Shown one piece after another: positions 26,004 to 36,800 of a stretch of DNA of 64,000 nt. The stretch spans positions 5,270,001-5,334,000 of the forward strand of contig NZ_CP064031.1 of assembly GCF_049532895.1 (NCBI RefSeq), in the 5' to 3' direction. The stretch's first letter is position 1, and every line of letters begins with the position of its first letter. The DNA comes from Dyella_B acidisoli. Lineage in GTDB: Bacteria; Pseudomonadota; Gammaproteobacteria; Xanthomonadales; Rhodanobacteraceae. The translations under genes and the position numbers were made by a program. A model generated the notes under the pieces. That model saw only the letters and a list, made by a program, of their open reading frames with translations. It did no database searches and was not told the DNA's origin.

Positions 26004-28025
26004 ATGCCCACCCAGTTTGGCCGTACCCGGTTGAAACCCTTTGTACTCTGCGCGCTCATCACCAGCCTCGTAGGCTTGGCGAATGCGCAGGATGCATCCA
26101 ATGACGCAAAGTTTCGCGCCAATGTACCCACCACCGCCGTCAAGCCCGTAAGCGGCCAACCCGGTGGCGCCATCACCCTCTACAGCCCGGATTCCGCGGA
26201 CGCGAGCAATCGCACGCGCACGCCGATCAAGCACGTGATCCTGCTGATCGGTGAAAACCGTACCTTCGATCACGTGTACGCCACTTACACGCCGCCGAAG
26301 GGGCAGACCGTCGACAACCTGCTGTCCAAGGGCATCGTGAATGCCGATGGCACGCCTGGTCCGCACGCGGATCTCGCCAAGCAATGGCAGGCCAGCCAGA
26401 CCGGTGACTTCCAGCTTGCGCCGACGCGCACCAGCGCATACGCCAACCTGCCGTCGATCAATACCGGCGGTGCGCCCACGCAGCCGTATCTTTCATCGGC
26501 GGCGCAAGCCATGGCGATCGAGCCAGGCTTGCCGACGAACTACTATCCTTACCTCGCCGAAGGCGGCACGGGCTTGCCGAACGGCGTGCTCGATACACGC
26601 TTCCCGACCACGCTGCCGAATGCGCCGGTCGATATGCACGCCTCGATCAGCTACAACGACTACGCCAACAGCCCGGTGCACCGCTTCTTCCAGATGTGGC
26701 AGCAGTTGGACTGCGACGCGAGCCACGCCACCCGGAAGAACCCCAGCGGCTGCAATGCGGACCTGTTTCCATGGGTAGAAGTGACCATGGGTGCCGGCAA
26801 CAACGGCAACACGCAGCCGGCCAACTTCACGGATGAAAGCACCCACGAAGGTGCGACCTCCATGACCTTCCTCAACATGGCGCAGGGCGACGCAACGTAC
26901 TTCAAGCACCTGGCCGAGCAGTACGCGCTCAGCGACAACTTCCACCAGTCGGTGATGGGTGGCACGGGTGCCAACCACATCATGCTGGGCTTTGGTGATC
27001 TTGTTTATTACGCCGACGCAAACGGCGAACCTGCCGTACCCCCGTCGAATCAGATCGAAAACCCGAACTCGCAGTCGGGCACCAACAATTGGTGGGTACA
27101 GGACGGCTACGGCGGCGGTTCCTACGTGAACTGCGAGGATGAAAGCCAGCCGGGCGTGGCTGAAGTGCGCAAGTACCTCAAGAGCCTGCCGTATCACGTG
27201 TTCAAGCACGGCGATTGCAAGAAGGGTGCGTACTACTTGGTGAACAACTACAACCCCGGTTACCTGGGCGATGGCACGCCCGCACCGCTGGGTTCTCAGC
27301 AGTTCACCATTCCGCCCACCAAGCAGCAAAACCTCGGTCTGCTGCTCTCGCGCCATCATGTGAGCTGGAAGTACTACGGTGAAGGCTGGGACGGCGGCAA
27401 GGAAGATGGCGAAGCCGGCACCTTCTGCAACATCTGCGATCCCTTCCTGTATTCCACGCAGATCATGACCAACCCGACCCTGCGTGCGCACAACCAGGAC
27501 CTCAACAACCTGTACAGCGACATCCAGAACGGCACCCTGCCGGCGGTATCCATCGCCAAGCCGGATGGACTGCTGGACGGCCATCCGTCCTCGAGCAAGC
27601 TGGAGCTGTTCGAAGGCTACGCGCAGAAAATCGTCGACATGGTGAAGGCCAATCCGAAGCTGTGGGACAACACCGCCGTGATGATCACCTTCGATGAAGG
27701 CGGTGGCTACTACGACTCCGGTTATGTCCAGCCGGTCGACTTCTTCGGCGACGGCACGCGCATTCCGCTGCTGGTGGTGTCGAAGTACTCCAAGGGCGGT
27801 CGCGTAGTGCACACGTACTACGATCATGTGTCGTTCGACAAATTCGTGGAAGCTAACTGGGATCTGGACGAAACCATCTCCCATCGCAGCCGCGATAACC
27901 TGCCGAACCCGATCGCGTTGCCCAACAACCCGTATGTACCGGTCAATGCGCCGGCCATCGGTGACCTGATGGATATGTTCAACTTCCATCGTCACTGGGA
28001 CGGCGACGACACCGCGCAAAACTGA
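26004..28025 (+). CDS. exported phosphoesterase (phospholipase C / acid phosphatase family)
   Basis: A 673-residue protein with signal peptide (FVLCALITSLVGLANAQ) and a phosphoesterase (PF04185-type) fold. The metal-binding start of the domain is TPIKHVILLIGENRTFDHVYATY (about residues 73-95), where the ENRTFDH segment corresponds to ENRSFDH of phospholipases C and AcpA-type acid phosphatases. Later conserved blocks are FHQSVMGGTGANHIMLGFG, TAVMITFDEGGGYYDSGYV and DHVSFDKFVEANW. GGAG lies 9 bases before the ATG. A PHO box upstream implies a phosphate-scavenging role. A strong terminator follows. Whether it prefers phospholipids or phosphomonoesters is not clear. Confidence 0.88.
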   Translation: MPTQFGRTRLKPFVLCALITSLVGLANAQDASNDAKFRANVPTTAVKPVSGQPGGAITLYSPDSADASNRTRTPIKHVILLIGENRTFDHVYATYTPPKGQTVDNLLSKGIVNADGTPGPHADLAKQWQASQTGDFQLAPTRTSAYANLPSINTGGAPTQPYLSSAAQAMAIEPGLPTNYYPYLAEGGTGLPNGVLDTRFPTTLPNAPVDMHASISYNDYANSPVHRFFQMWQQLDCDASHATRKNPSGCNADLFPWVEVTMGAGNNGNTQPANFTDESTHEGATSMTFLNMAQGDATYFKHLAEQYALSDNFHQSVMGGTGANHIMLGFGDLVYYADANGEPAVPPSNQIENPNSQSGTNNWWVQDGYGGGSYVNCEDESQPGVAEVRKYLKSLPYHVFKHGDCKKGAYYLVNNYNPGYLGDGTPAPLGSQQFTIPPTKQQNLGLLLSRHHVSWKYYGEGWDGGKEDGEAGTFCNICDPFLYSTQIMTNPTLRAHNQDLNNLYSDIQNGTLPAVSIAKPDGLLDGHPSSSKLELFEGYAQKIVDMVKANPKLWDNTAVMITFDEGGGYYDSGYVQPVDFFGDGTRIPLLVVSKYSKGGRVVHTYYDHVSFDKFVEANWDLDETISHRSRDNLPNPIALPNNPYVPVNAPAIGDLMDMFNFHRHWDGDDTAQN

Positions 28026-28038
28026 GTAAGCCCCGATG

Positions 28039-28078
28039 CATACCCTGCCTGCGGAAGCAGGCAGGGTATGTTCTTTCT
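28039..28078 (+). terminator. intrinsic terminator after the phosphoesterase gene
   Basis: Perfect 14-bp stem (28039-28052 with 28057-28070, CATACCCTGCCTGC type), GGAA tetraloop and TTCTTTCT tail, 13 bases past the stop codon. Confidence 0.92.
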
Positions 28079-28100
28079 ACCCACATGATTGACCATCACG

Positions 28101-28559
28101 ATGACCTTGTTCGCACGCTCCACCATCCATCTGAGTCGCTGGTCCAATCCCATCGCTGCGCTGATGTTGATCGGCGCATCCGGTGCCATCAGCACCAATG
28201 CGCATGCCGATCCCGCCGATTTCCAGGCTATGCCAGGGTTGTGGAAGATCACGCTGCATACCATCAAGGATGGGCATGCGGAACAGGATCAGGTGAAGTG
28301 GAAATGCTTCTACGATGGCGCGGACCCGTGGACCACGTTTGCCGATGCCATGCAGCCGGACACCAGGTGCGAACGTAACGGCGAACACCGCACCAGCACT
28401 GCGCTGGCCTGGAAAGTGAGCTGTGGCGAACACGCCGGCAACGGCCGCATCGTGCTTGATTCACCGCAGCATTACAGCGGAGAAGTCGCGTTGAACGGAC
28501 AGCCTTCGCTGCACGTTGAAGGTCAACGTTACGCAGCCTGCACCGGCCCCAGTGACTGA
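28101..28559 (+). CDS. exported DUF3617-like protein
   Basis: A 152-residue protein with a signal-like N-terminus (IAALMLIGASGAISTNAHA) and a domain beginning FQAMPGLWKITLHT, with four Cys (KCFYDGADPW, TRCERNGE, VSCGEHAG, AACTGP). This pattern resembles DUF3617, periplasmic proteins of unknown function. The ATG at 28101 is chosen; a TTG four codons earlier is possible. Neither has a clear ribosome-binding site, so expression is less certain. Confidence 0.6.
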   Translation: MTLFARSTIHLSRWSNPIAALMLIGASGAISTNAHADPADFQAMPGLWKITLHTIKDGHAEQDQVKWKCFYDGADPWTTFADAMQPDTRCERNGEHRTSTALAWKVSCGEHAGNGRIVLDSPQHYSGEVALNGQPSLHVEGQRYAACTGPSD

Positions 28560-28612
28560 TCGCTAGAAAATCTCATTCCCTTTCTCGATCGCCTGCTCTT
28601 TATTCCCATCCT

Positions 28613-28630
28613 GTAACCGAGATCGGTTAC
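28613..28630. promoter_or_regulatory. perfect palindrome GTAACCGA-GA-TCGGTTAC, candidate operator
   Basis: Perfect 8-bp arms about 108 bases before the GNAT gene. There is no T-run after it, and the compact symmetric form suits a dimeric regulator (LacI- or LuxR-like in style). The regulator is not identified. Confidence 0.45.
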
Positions 28631-28738
28631 TCGCCAACGGATCGTGGAAGGCCATTCGGGCTAGCTGCAACAGGTGGTGATCACTTTGATCGCACCTTAA
28701 CAGTCAGCAGCGTAGATTCCGGGCCTCAAAGGACAGGG

Positions 28739-29359
28739 GTGCAGCGTTCCGTGGGGATGGAGGGCCGCAAAATCTTGCTTGATCCATCTGCCGCCGAAAG
28801 CATGACGGCAGACGCCAGTGTGTGCGCTTCGCATGACGACATCACGTTACGCGCCGCCACGGATGCGGACATGGATTTTCTTCGCGATGTGTTTTCGTCC
28901 ACGCGAATGCAGGAATTCGCAAGCGCCGGCATGCCAGTCGAACAAGCCGAACCTTTGCTTGCCAGCCAGTTCTCGATTCAACACGACTATTACCGCCGGC
29001 ATTACCCACACGGCCGCTTCGACATCATCGTGCGCGGTGAGAAAAACGTCGGCCGGCTTTACCACGATTGGCATGGTGACGTCGCGCAGTTGATCGATAT
29101 CGCGCTCTTGCCGGCTTATCGCGGTGCGGGCATCGGCACGCGCTTGATGCAGGCGATCGTGGCCGAAGCGGCGCGAAAGAATATGCCGATGCGGTTGTAT
29201 GTGGAATTCAACAATCCGGTTCGCACGCTGTATCGCAGGCTTGGATTCGTGCCGGCCGGCGAAAACGGTGTCTACGAACTGATGCGTCGGGACGCCATGC
29301 CCTTTGAACACGAAGGGACGTGGGCGCCAATAAAAGGTTTAAGCAACCACTTTCAGTAG
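28739..29359 (+). CDS. GNAT-family N-acetyltransferase
   Basis: A 206-residue acetyltransferase. The GNAT domain runs from ITLRAATDADMDFLRDVF (about 38) to the C-terminus; the acetyl-CoA loop is AYRGAGIGTRLMQAIVAEAA (motif A) and motif B is FNNPVRTLYRRLGFVPAGENGVYELMRR. The GTG at 28739 has AAAGGA 5 bases upstream; ATGs at 28757 and 28802 are alternatives. It is followed closely by the DUF6916-like and tail-collar genes. That association suggests the acetyltransferase may act on one of them, but this is inference. Confidence 0.8.
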   Translation: MQRSVGMEGRKILLDPSAAESMTADASVCASHDDITLRAATDADMDFLRDVFSSTRMQEFASAGMPVEQAEPLLASQFSIQHDYYRRHYPHGRFDIIVRGEKNVGRLYHDWHGDVAQLIDIALLPAYRGAGIGTRLMQAIVAEAARKNMPMRLYVEFNNPVRTLYRRLGFVPAGENGVYELMRRDAMPFEHEGTWAPIKGLSNHFQ

Positions 29360-29412
29360 TCGACGTTTGCATGACGTTTGTGGTGTGTTCGCAAACGCAA
29401 CAAGGGGGGCAA

Positions 29413-29766
29413 ATGCAGGCTGTTCCAACTCATGAAGCGCTCATTGCATCGCTACATCGATTGTTCGTGCTGGAAACAGCCGATGGCCGTCGCATAGAGG
29501 CGCGCCTGGCCGCTGCGCCAGCCGGCATCGCGATGGATGCAGCGTATGTCAGTTATTCCGCGATCTTCGAACTGCCCGTTGGCATCGGGCTTCCCCAGGA
29601 TACCTATCGCATTACGGCGCCTGATGGCGCGTCCTGGGATCTGCTTGCCACGCCGACTCAGCCCAGTGCCGATGGCCGGGCCAACCTGACTGCCGTCATG
29701 CATTACCTGCGTTCCAAAGACGCCGCCCAGCACGACACAGAACCGTCGTGCCAGGTGGTGACGTAA
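29413..29766 (+). CDS. DUF6916-like small protein
   Basis: A 117-residue cytoplasmic-looking protein without signal peptide. Visible segments: LFVLETADGRRIEARLAAAP, FELPVGIGLPQDTYRITAPDG and WDLLATPTQPSADGRANLTAVMHY. The pattern matches small proteins (DUF6916) found beside tail-collar-domain genes; the family match is from memory and should be checked. GGGGGG lies 5 bases before the ATG. It is 35 bases upstream of the tail-collar gene on the same strand, so it is probably its partner or chaperone. Confidence 0.6.
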   Translation: MQAVPTHEALIASLHRLFVLETADGRRIEARLAAAPAGIAMDAAYVSYSAIFELPVGIGLPQDTYRITAPDGASWDLLATPTQPSADGRANLTAVMHYLRSKDAAQHDTEPSCQVVT

Positions 29767-29801
29767 TCACTCGATCCTTCACTCTTAAACAGGGGAACAT
29801 C

Positions 29802-30416
29802 ATGAGCGATCCGTTTCTTGGCGAAATTCGTATGGTTGGCTTCACCTTTGCACCGATCGGCTGGGCCATGTGCAACGGCAACCTGATGTCGATCAGCCAG
29901 AACAATGCGCTGTTCGCTTTGCTCGGCACCACCTATGGTGGCAATGGCACATCCACGTTCGGCTTGCCCGATCTGCAGGGACGCTCGCCGGTCGGTACGG
30001 GTAACGGTATTGGGCTTAGCCCGATACTACCTGGCGAAAAGGCTGGTACCGAGTCCACTGCGCTCTTGGTCACGCAGATGCCCGCGCATACGCATACGAC
30101 AGGCGGCGCCAATGTGACGGTAACCGGCAGTGCATCTATTCCGGCCTGCTCGTCGCCAACCTCTGGCAGTCAGTCAGGAACACCCGGGCCAACTACGGTA
30201 TTGGGGACGAGTGTCGCCGGCGGCCGACCTGGCGAGCTGTACACCACCACCGCGTCCAACACCAACCTCCTGCCTTTCAATGTGCAGTCGACCGGCACAG
30301 TTGCCGGTGGAACGACGGGTGCCACGGGTGGCAGTCAGCCGTTCTCGATACGCAATCCCTATCTCGGGCTGACCTGCATCATTGCGCTGCAGGGCATCTT
30401 CCCGAGCCGCGGCTAG
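29802..30416 (+). CDS. tail-collar-domain protein (microcystin-dependent protein, MdpB-like)
   Basis: A 204-residue protein beginning with a phage tail-collar domain (PF07484-type): MSDPFLGEIRMVGFTFAPIGWAMCNGNLM, ALFALLGTTYGGNGTSTFGLPDLQGRSPVG, then a Gly/Ser/Thr-rich middle and a closing NPYLGLTCIIALQGIFPSRG. AGGGGA lies 6 bases before the ATG. Such proteins occur outside prophages in many proteobacteria, often as several tandem copies; their role is unclear (a contractile-structure or surface fibre has been suggested). No other tail gene is nearby. Confidence 0.82.
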   Translation: MSDPFLGEIRMVGFTFAPIGWAMCNGNLMSISQNNALFALLGTTYGGNGTSTFGLPDLQGRSPVGTGNGIGLSPILPGEKAGTESTALLVTQMPAHTHTTGGANVTVTGSASIPACSSPTSGSQSGTPGPTTVLGTSVAGGRPGELYTTTASNTNLLPFNVQSTGTVAGGTTGATGGSQPFSIRNPYLGLTCIIALQGIFPSRG

Positions 30417-30542
30417 TGAATGCCATCGCACGGTCAACACGCCTCGCCGTTCGCGTTTCGCGCAACGGCAGGCATAGGAATGGATTGGATCGTGCACGTT
30501 AAAGAACGGAGTGCGTCAGACCAGTGGCGCACATCACGCAAT

Positions 30543-30580
30543 AAAGCGGTCGGGCGCTCGTATTCCCGGCCGCTTTCGTT
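30543..30580 (+). terminator. hairpin after the tail-collar gene
   Basis: A 12-bp stem with one G-U pair (30543-30554 AAAGCGGTCGGG with 30565-30576 CCCGGCCGCTTT) and a 10-base loop, followed by CGTTTGGG. A plausible but not ideal intrinsic terminator. Confidence 0.6.
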
Positions 30581-30612
30581 TGGGTGAAGTGCGTCCCTGA
30601 CGATGAGCCTAT

Positions 30613-30628
30613 TGTGATGTACGTCACA
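30613..30628. promoter_or_regulatory. perfect CRP/Clp-type site TGTGA-N6-TCACA
   Basis: TGTGATGTACGTCACA is a perfect dyad matching the CRP consensus, extended by A-T pairs on both sides. In Xanthomonads the CRP homologue Clp binds this sequence and is inhibited by cyclic-di-GMP. Its position upstream of the tpsA-like gene suggests adhesin control by that circuit; this is inference. Confidence 0.7.
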
Positions 30629-30887
30629 AATAAGGCAGCATGCCGGCAGTCTGATTCGGGCTCTGAAGTGTTCGATTTTTGAGCAACCTCAGTAGCCGTT
30701 GACCACGCTGCGGCGCCACGCTGTTGCCAGCAGCGAACGCGAAGGCTGGCATAAACGCTGCTTGAAGTTTTTGGGGATCACCGCTCGAGAGGCCGCATGG
30801 ATTGTGCGAATCGTGGGTGACGTCGGTTGCGTTATTACCGCATGAGGACTGGCGCTCAGCCACGGGCGCCTTACAGGGGACAATCGA

Positions 30888-33800
30888 ATGAACCGCATCT
30901 TTCGGCTGGTCTGGAACCGCAAGCTGGGCGTGCTGCAGGTGGCGTCCGAATTCGCCCGTGGCCGTACCAAGGGTGGGCGCAGTGCGGAAGGTGGCATGCG
31001 CCGTGCCGCGTGGTTGGCGGGTATACCCCTGAGTCTGCCGCTTCTGGCGTTCGCGGCGGCACCTTCTCCCGGCGCTGTCACGACGAGCGCCGCGCTCACT
31101 AGCACTTCCGCCGTAGCGGCCAACGCACTACCCACCGGCGGTCAGGTCACCAACGGCGCCGGTCACCTTGCGCAACGTGGCGACACACTCACCATCACCC
31201 AGCAGAGCCAGAACCTCTCGCTCAACTGGCAGACCTTCAATATCGGCAGCCAGTCCACCGTGGACTTTGTGCAGCCTGATGCCAGCGCCATTGCGGTCAA
31301 CCGCATCGCCGATACCAATGGCAGCCAGATCTTCGGCCACCTCAACGCCAACGGGCAGGTGTTCCTGATCAATCCCAACGGCGTTCTGTTTGGTCAGGGT
31401 GCGCAAGTGAACGTGGGCGGCCTCGTCGCCTCGACGCTGGATGTCAACGACAGCGCATTGGGTTCCGGCTCACTGAGCTTCAGTGGCACGGGCAAGGGCA
31501 GCGTGACCAATCTGGGCACGATCAACGTCACCGGCGGCGGCTACGCAGCCCTGCTCGGCAATCAGGTCAGCAACCAGGGCGCGATTCATGCCCAGCTGGG
31601 CAGCGTGGCGCTGGCCGGTGGCAGCGCCGTAACGCTCAACTTCGGCGGCGACAAGCTGGTGAGTGTGCGGGTGGACCAGAGCACGCTCAACGCGCTGGCG
31701 CAGAACGGCCAGTTGATCGAAGCGGATGGCGGCAATGTATGGATGACTGCCGGTGCACGCGAAAGCTTGCTCGCCAGTGCGGTGAATAACACCGGCACCA
31801 TCGAGGCGCAGACCGTACAGAACCAGCATGGTCACATCATGCTGTTGGGCGGCATGGATGCGGGCACCGTCAGCGTGGGTGGCACGCTCGATGCCAGTGC
31901 TCCTAATGGTGGAAGCGGTGGCCAGATCGAAACGAGTGCGGCGAAAGTCCGCGTTGCGAATTCCGCAAAGATCACGACGGCGGCTCTACTTGGCCTGTCC
32001 GGAACGTGGTTGATCGACCCGAATGATTTCACTATCGCGCCCTCGGGTGGTGACATTACGGGCGCCGCACTCAGCACCGAGCTGAGCGGTGGCAATGTCG
32101 TTATCCAGTCCAGTGCGGGCAGTACCAGCGGCAGCGGCAACGTGAACGTGGATGACACGGTGAGCTGGGGCTCGAACACGCTGACGCTGGATGCGCAGAA
32201 CAACATCAATATCAACAGGACGATGACTGCGAGCGGTTCAGCGGGTCTCGCACTGAACTACGGCGGCTACAACGGTACGACCGTTACCACTCCCGCAGCG
32301 GGCACCAGCGTCAACGTGGGATTGAGCGGCAGTGGGTTCGCTGGTCAGGTGAACTTTACGGGCAGCAGCACGCTGAGCATCAACGGACAGGGCTATACGT
32401 TGATCAGTAGCGCTACCGCACTGCAGAACAACGTGGGAACGAGCGGATTCTATGCGCTTGCTAGCAATCTGAATCTCACAAGCGGCTTTACGCCGATCGG
32501 AAACAGCACCACGGCGTTCTCGGGTGTGTTCGACGGACTGGGCCATACCATCAGCGGCCTTACCATTACGAGTTCTACGCTCCGCGACGTTGGTCTGTTT
32601 GGAGCGTCCTCCGGAACGATCCGCAACGTTGGTTTGCTAGGGGAGAGTGTTTCGGGTACAGCTTCAAACGGCGGCACTGGCATCGTGGCTATCGGTGGCC
32701 TGGTTGGCGATAACTCGGGCACCATCAGCAACGTTTTCATGACGGGAACGGTTAGCGGCTCGGGTGTTGCTGGTACATCTGGTCAAACGATCGGCGGACT
32801 GGTCGGCAACAACGAAGCTAGTGGCACTATCAGTAATGCTTATGCCACGGGGGCAGTCAGCGGGTCGACATACGCTCCCTTTGTCGGCGGTCTTGTCGGA
32901 AGCAACTACGGTTCGATTCTCAATGCGTACGCCACAGGTCCGGTGAGTGGCTCCTATGGCGGTCCGAAATCAGGATTTTACGATCTCGGTGGGCTGGTCG
33001 GTAATAACGTAGGCACCATCCAGAACGCCTATGCAACGGGCAGTGTGTCATGGACCTCAGGTGGGAGTAGCAACCAGAATGACATCGGCGGACTGGTAGG
33101 TTCCGACGGAGGATCGATTACCGATACCTATTCTACGGGCAATGTGTCAAGTGGAGATTCAAGCGATCGACTCGGCGGTCTGATTGGATACGCTTCCGGC
33201 GACACGATTACGGCCAGCTATTGGGATACGCAGACCAGCGGACAGACCAACGGCGCCAGCGGCGGCACCCCAACCGGGGTGAGTGGTGAGGTCACCTCCA
33301 GCATGATGCTGAAGAGCACTTTTTCCTCCTGGAGCATCTCAGACAGTGGCGGCAGCGCCAACACCTGGCGAATCTACGATGGTTACACCACACCCTTGAT
33401 CGACAGCCTACTGATTCCGCTGACGATCAGCGCAAGCAATCAGACGGTGACGTATAACGGAACCAATCAAGACGCTGCAGTGTTGAGCTATTCGCTTCCA
33501 TCGCCAAACGTTTCGGCGATCACGCTGGGGCTGACGACCGCACAGCACGCAGGCAGCTACAGCGAGAATGTCTCATTGGCGTATTCCACCAGTTACGACC
33601 TGAGCTTCGGCACGTCGAGCGCGACACTGACGATCAATCCGGCGACGCTGACGCCGACGCTGACCAACACCGGTGTGACCAAAACCTATAACGGCACCAC
33701 CGCTGCACCGGTCGGCTTTACCCCGACGTACAGCTTCAGCGGGCTGGTCTCCGGCGATACCAGCGCCAGCCTGACCGACACCAGTGCGACGTACAACAGC

Positions 33801-36800
33801 GCGCACGTGGTCAACGCTGCCGACGTCACGGTATCGGGTCTGAGCATCAGCGGCATTACCGGCAGCAACGGCTCGCTGGCGAGCGATTACACCTTGGCGT
33901 CCACGAGTGAGAATGTGGCGGCGACCATCACACGCGCCATACTGACGCCGAGACTGACGAACAGCGGCGTGACCAAGGTCTATAACGGCACGACCAATGC
34001 ACCGGTCGGCTTTACCCCGACATACAGCTACCTTGGCTTGGTCCCTGGCGACACCGGCGCCATCCTGACCAACACTGGCGTGGCCTACAACGGCGTGCAC
34101 GCGGGCAGCGCCTCTCGGATTACCGTATCGGGTTTGCGCATCCTCCTCGTTACGGGCAGCAACGGTTCGCTGATCAGCGATTACACCTTGGCACCCAACA
34201 GCGCGAGCGTGGCGGCGACCATCACACCCGCGACGCTGACGGCGACACTGACCAACAGCGGCGTGACCAAAACCTATGACGGCACGACGAATGCGCCAGG
34301 CGGCTTTACGCCGACCTACAGCTACAGTGGCTTGATCTCCGGCGATACCGGCGCCAGCCTGTCCAACACCGGTGCGGCTTACAACAGCGCCCACGTGGTC
34401 AGTGCCACCAACCTCACGCTATCGGGTCTGAGCATCAGCAGCATAACCGGCAGCAACGGTTCGCTGGCCAGCGATTACACCTTGGCATCCAGCAATGCGA
34501 ATGTGGCGGCGACCATCACGCCAGCACCGTTGACGGTATTGCTTTCCAATACCACCAACGTCACCAAGACCTACGACGGCACCACAGCGGCACCAAGCGG
34601 CTTCAGTCCGACATACAGCTTCGCGGGCCTGGTATCTGGCGACAGCGCCACGGCGAGTAGTTCGGCGACGCCGACATTCAATTCAGCTCACGTCGCTTCA
34701 GCAACGACGATCTCGCAAGGTGGCCTGTCGCTGGTGTCGATCACCGGTAACGGTACCGATAATTCCGTACTCGGCGATTACACCTTGGCGAGCACCACTG
34801 CTTCCACCGGAGCGGGCGTAGCGAGCATCTCGCCGCTAGTGTTGACGGCCACGGCCCCAACCATCGGCGGCATACTGACCAAGGTCTACGATGCCACCAG
34901 CGCGGCGAGCGGTGCCAGTTTGAACGGCGGCAGCGTCAGCGGCGCAATCAGCGGCGATAGCTTGGTGCTCGATACCACCGGCATCACGTTAGCTTACAAC
35001 AGCAGTCATGTAGCCAATGCCAGCAGCATCAACGCCATCGGCAGTCTCGGGGTGAATATCGTCAGCAGCACGAACGGCAGTCAGAGCACGGACTACAGCC
35101 TGTCGGTGCCGGCGATCACTTCGGTGGCCGGGACCATCACGCCGGCGACGCTGACGTCCACGCTAACCAACAGCGGCGTGACCAAGATCTATGACGGCAC
35201 GACCAATGCGCCGGCCGGTTTTACCCCGACGTACAGCTACAGTGGTTTTGTTTCCGGCGACACCGGCGCCAGCCTCACCGACACCAGTGCGGCTTACAAC
35301 AGCGCCCACGTGGTCAGCGCCACCAGCCTCACGCTATCGGGTCTGAGCATCAGCAGCATTACCGGCAGCAACGGTTCGCAGGCCAGCGATTACACCTTGG
35401 CATCCAGCAGCGCGAATGTGGCGGCGACCATCACACCTGCCACGTTGACGGCGACACTGACCAACAGCGGCGTGACCAAAACCTATGATGGTTCGATCGC
35501 TGCGCCGGCTGGCTTTACCCCGACGTATAGCTATATCGGTTTGGCTGCCGGCGATACCGGCGCTAACCTGGCCGACACCAGCGTGGCTTACAACAGCACG
35601 CATGTGGCCAGCGCCACCGACGTCACGGTATCAGGGCTGAGCATCAGCAGCATTGTCGGCAGCAACGGCTCGCTGACCAGCGACTACACCTTGGCATCCA
35701 GCAGCGCGAATGTGGCGGCGACCATCACACCCGCGACACTGACGGCAACGCTGACGAACAGCGGCGTGACCAAAACCTATGACGGCACGACGAATGCGCC
35801 AGGCGGATTTACGCCGACGTACAGCTACAGTGGCTTGATCTCCGGCGATACCGGCGCCAGCCTGGCTGACACCGGCGTGGCTTACGACAGCGCGCACGTG
35901 GCCAGCGCCACCAGCGTCACGGTATCGGGGCTGAGCATCAGTGGTATTACCGGCAGCGACGGGTCGCAAGCCACCGATTACACCTTGGCATCCAGCAATG
36001 CGAGTGTGGCGGCGACGATCACGCCTGCACCGTTGACGGTATCGCTTTCCAATACCACCAACGTCACCAAGACCTACAACGGCACCACGGCGACACCAGG
36101 TGGATTCAGCCCGACTTACAGCATTTCGGGTCTGGTGTCGGGCGACAGCGCCACGGTGAGCAGTTCAGCGACGCCGATATTCAATTCAGCTCACGTCGCT
36201 TCAGCAACGACGATCTCTCAAGGTGGCCTGTCGCTGGCGTCGATCACCGGTAACGGTACCGATAATTCCGTGCTCAGTGATTACACCTTGGTGAGCACCA
36301 CTGCTTCCACCGGTGCCGGCATTGCAAGCATCTCGCCGCTGGTGCTGACGGCCACGGCACCGACCATCGGCGGCGCGACGACCAAGGTCTACAACGGTAC
36401 CATCGCAGCAACCGGCGCCACCTTGAATGGGGGCGGCGTCAGCGGTGCAATCAGCGGCGATAGCCTGTCGCTCGATACCAGCGGCATCGTGTTGGACTAC
36501 AACAGCAGTCACGTAGCCAGTGCCAGCAGCATCAGCGCCAGCGGCAGTCTCGCGGTGGATATCCTTTCCAGCACAAACGGTAGCCAGAGCACCGACTACA
36601 GCGTGGCGCTGCCGACCATCGCTGCGGTGGCTGGAACCATCACGCCGGCACCACTGACGCCGACGTTGACCAACATCGGCGTGACCAAGATCTACGACGG
36701 CACAATCACTGCGCCGATCGGCTTTACCCCGACGTACAGCTACAGCGGTTTTGTTTCCGGCGATACCGGCGCCAGCCTCACCGACACAAGTGTGATCTAC

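Larger units (their letters stand above)
30417..30887. other. 471-base intergenic region upstream of the giant exoprotein gene
   Basis: Contains the hairpin at 30543 and a perfect Clp/CRP-type site at 30613. About 260 bases then separate that site from the exoprotein ATG, so the transcript may have a long leader. I looked for a cyclic-di-GMP riboswitch there and did not find its conserved core. No gene seen. Confidence 0.5.

Noticed and set aside
26493..28019. 508-codon frame antisense to the phosphoesterase
   Set aside because: Shadow of a gene with clear motifs, signal peptide and terminator on the other strand.
29802..30416. Tail-collar gene as evidence for a prophage
   Set aside because: No integrase, capsid, terminase, sheath or lysis gene is within tens of kilobases, and such genes occur alone in many bacteria.
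30640..30887. Cyclic-di-GMP riboswitch in the exoprotein leader
   Set aside because: The conserved GEMM core and tetraloop-receptor elements are not present; only unrelated small hairpins are seen.
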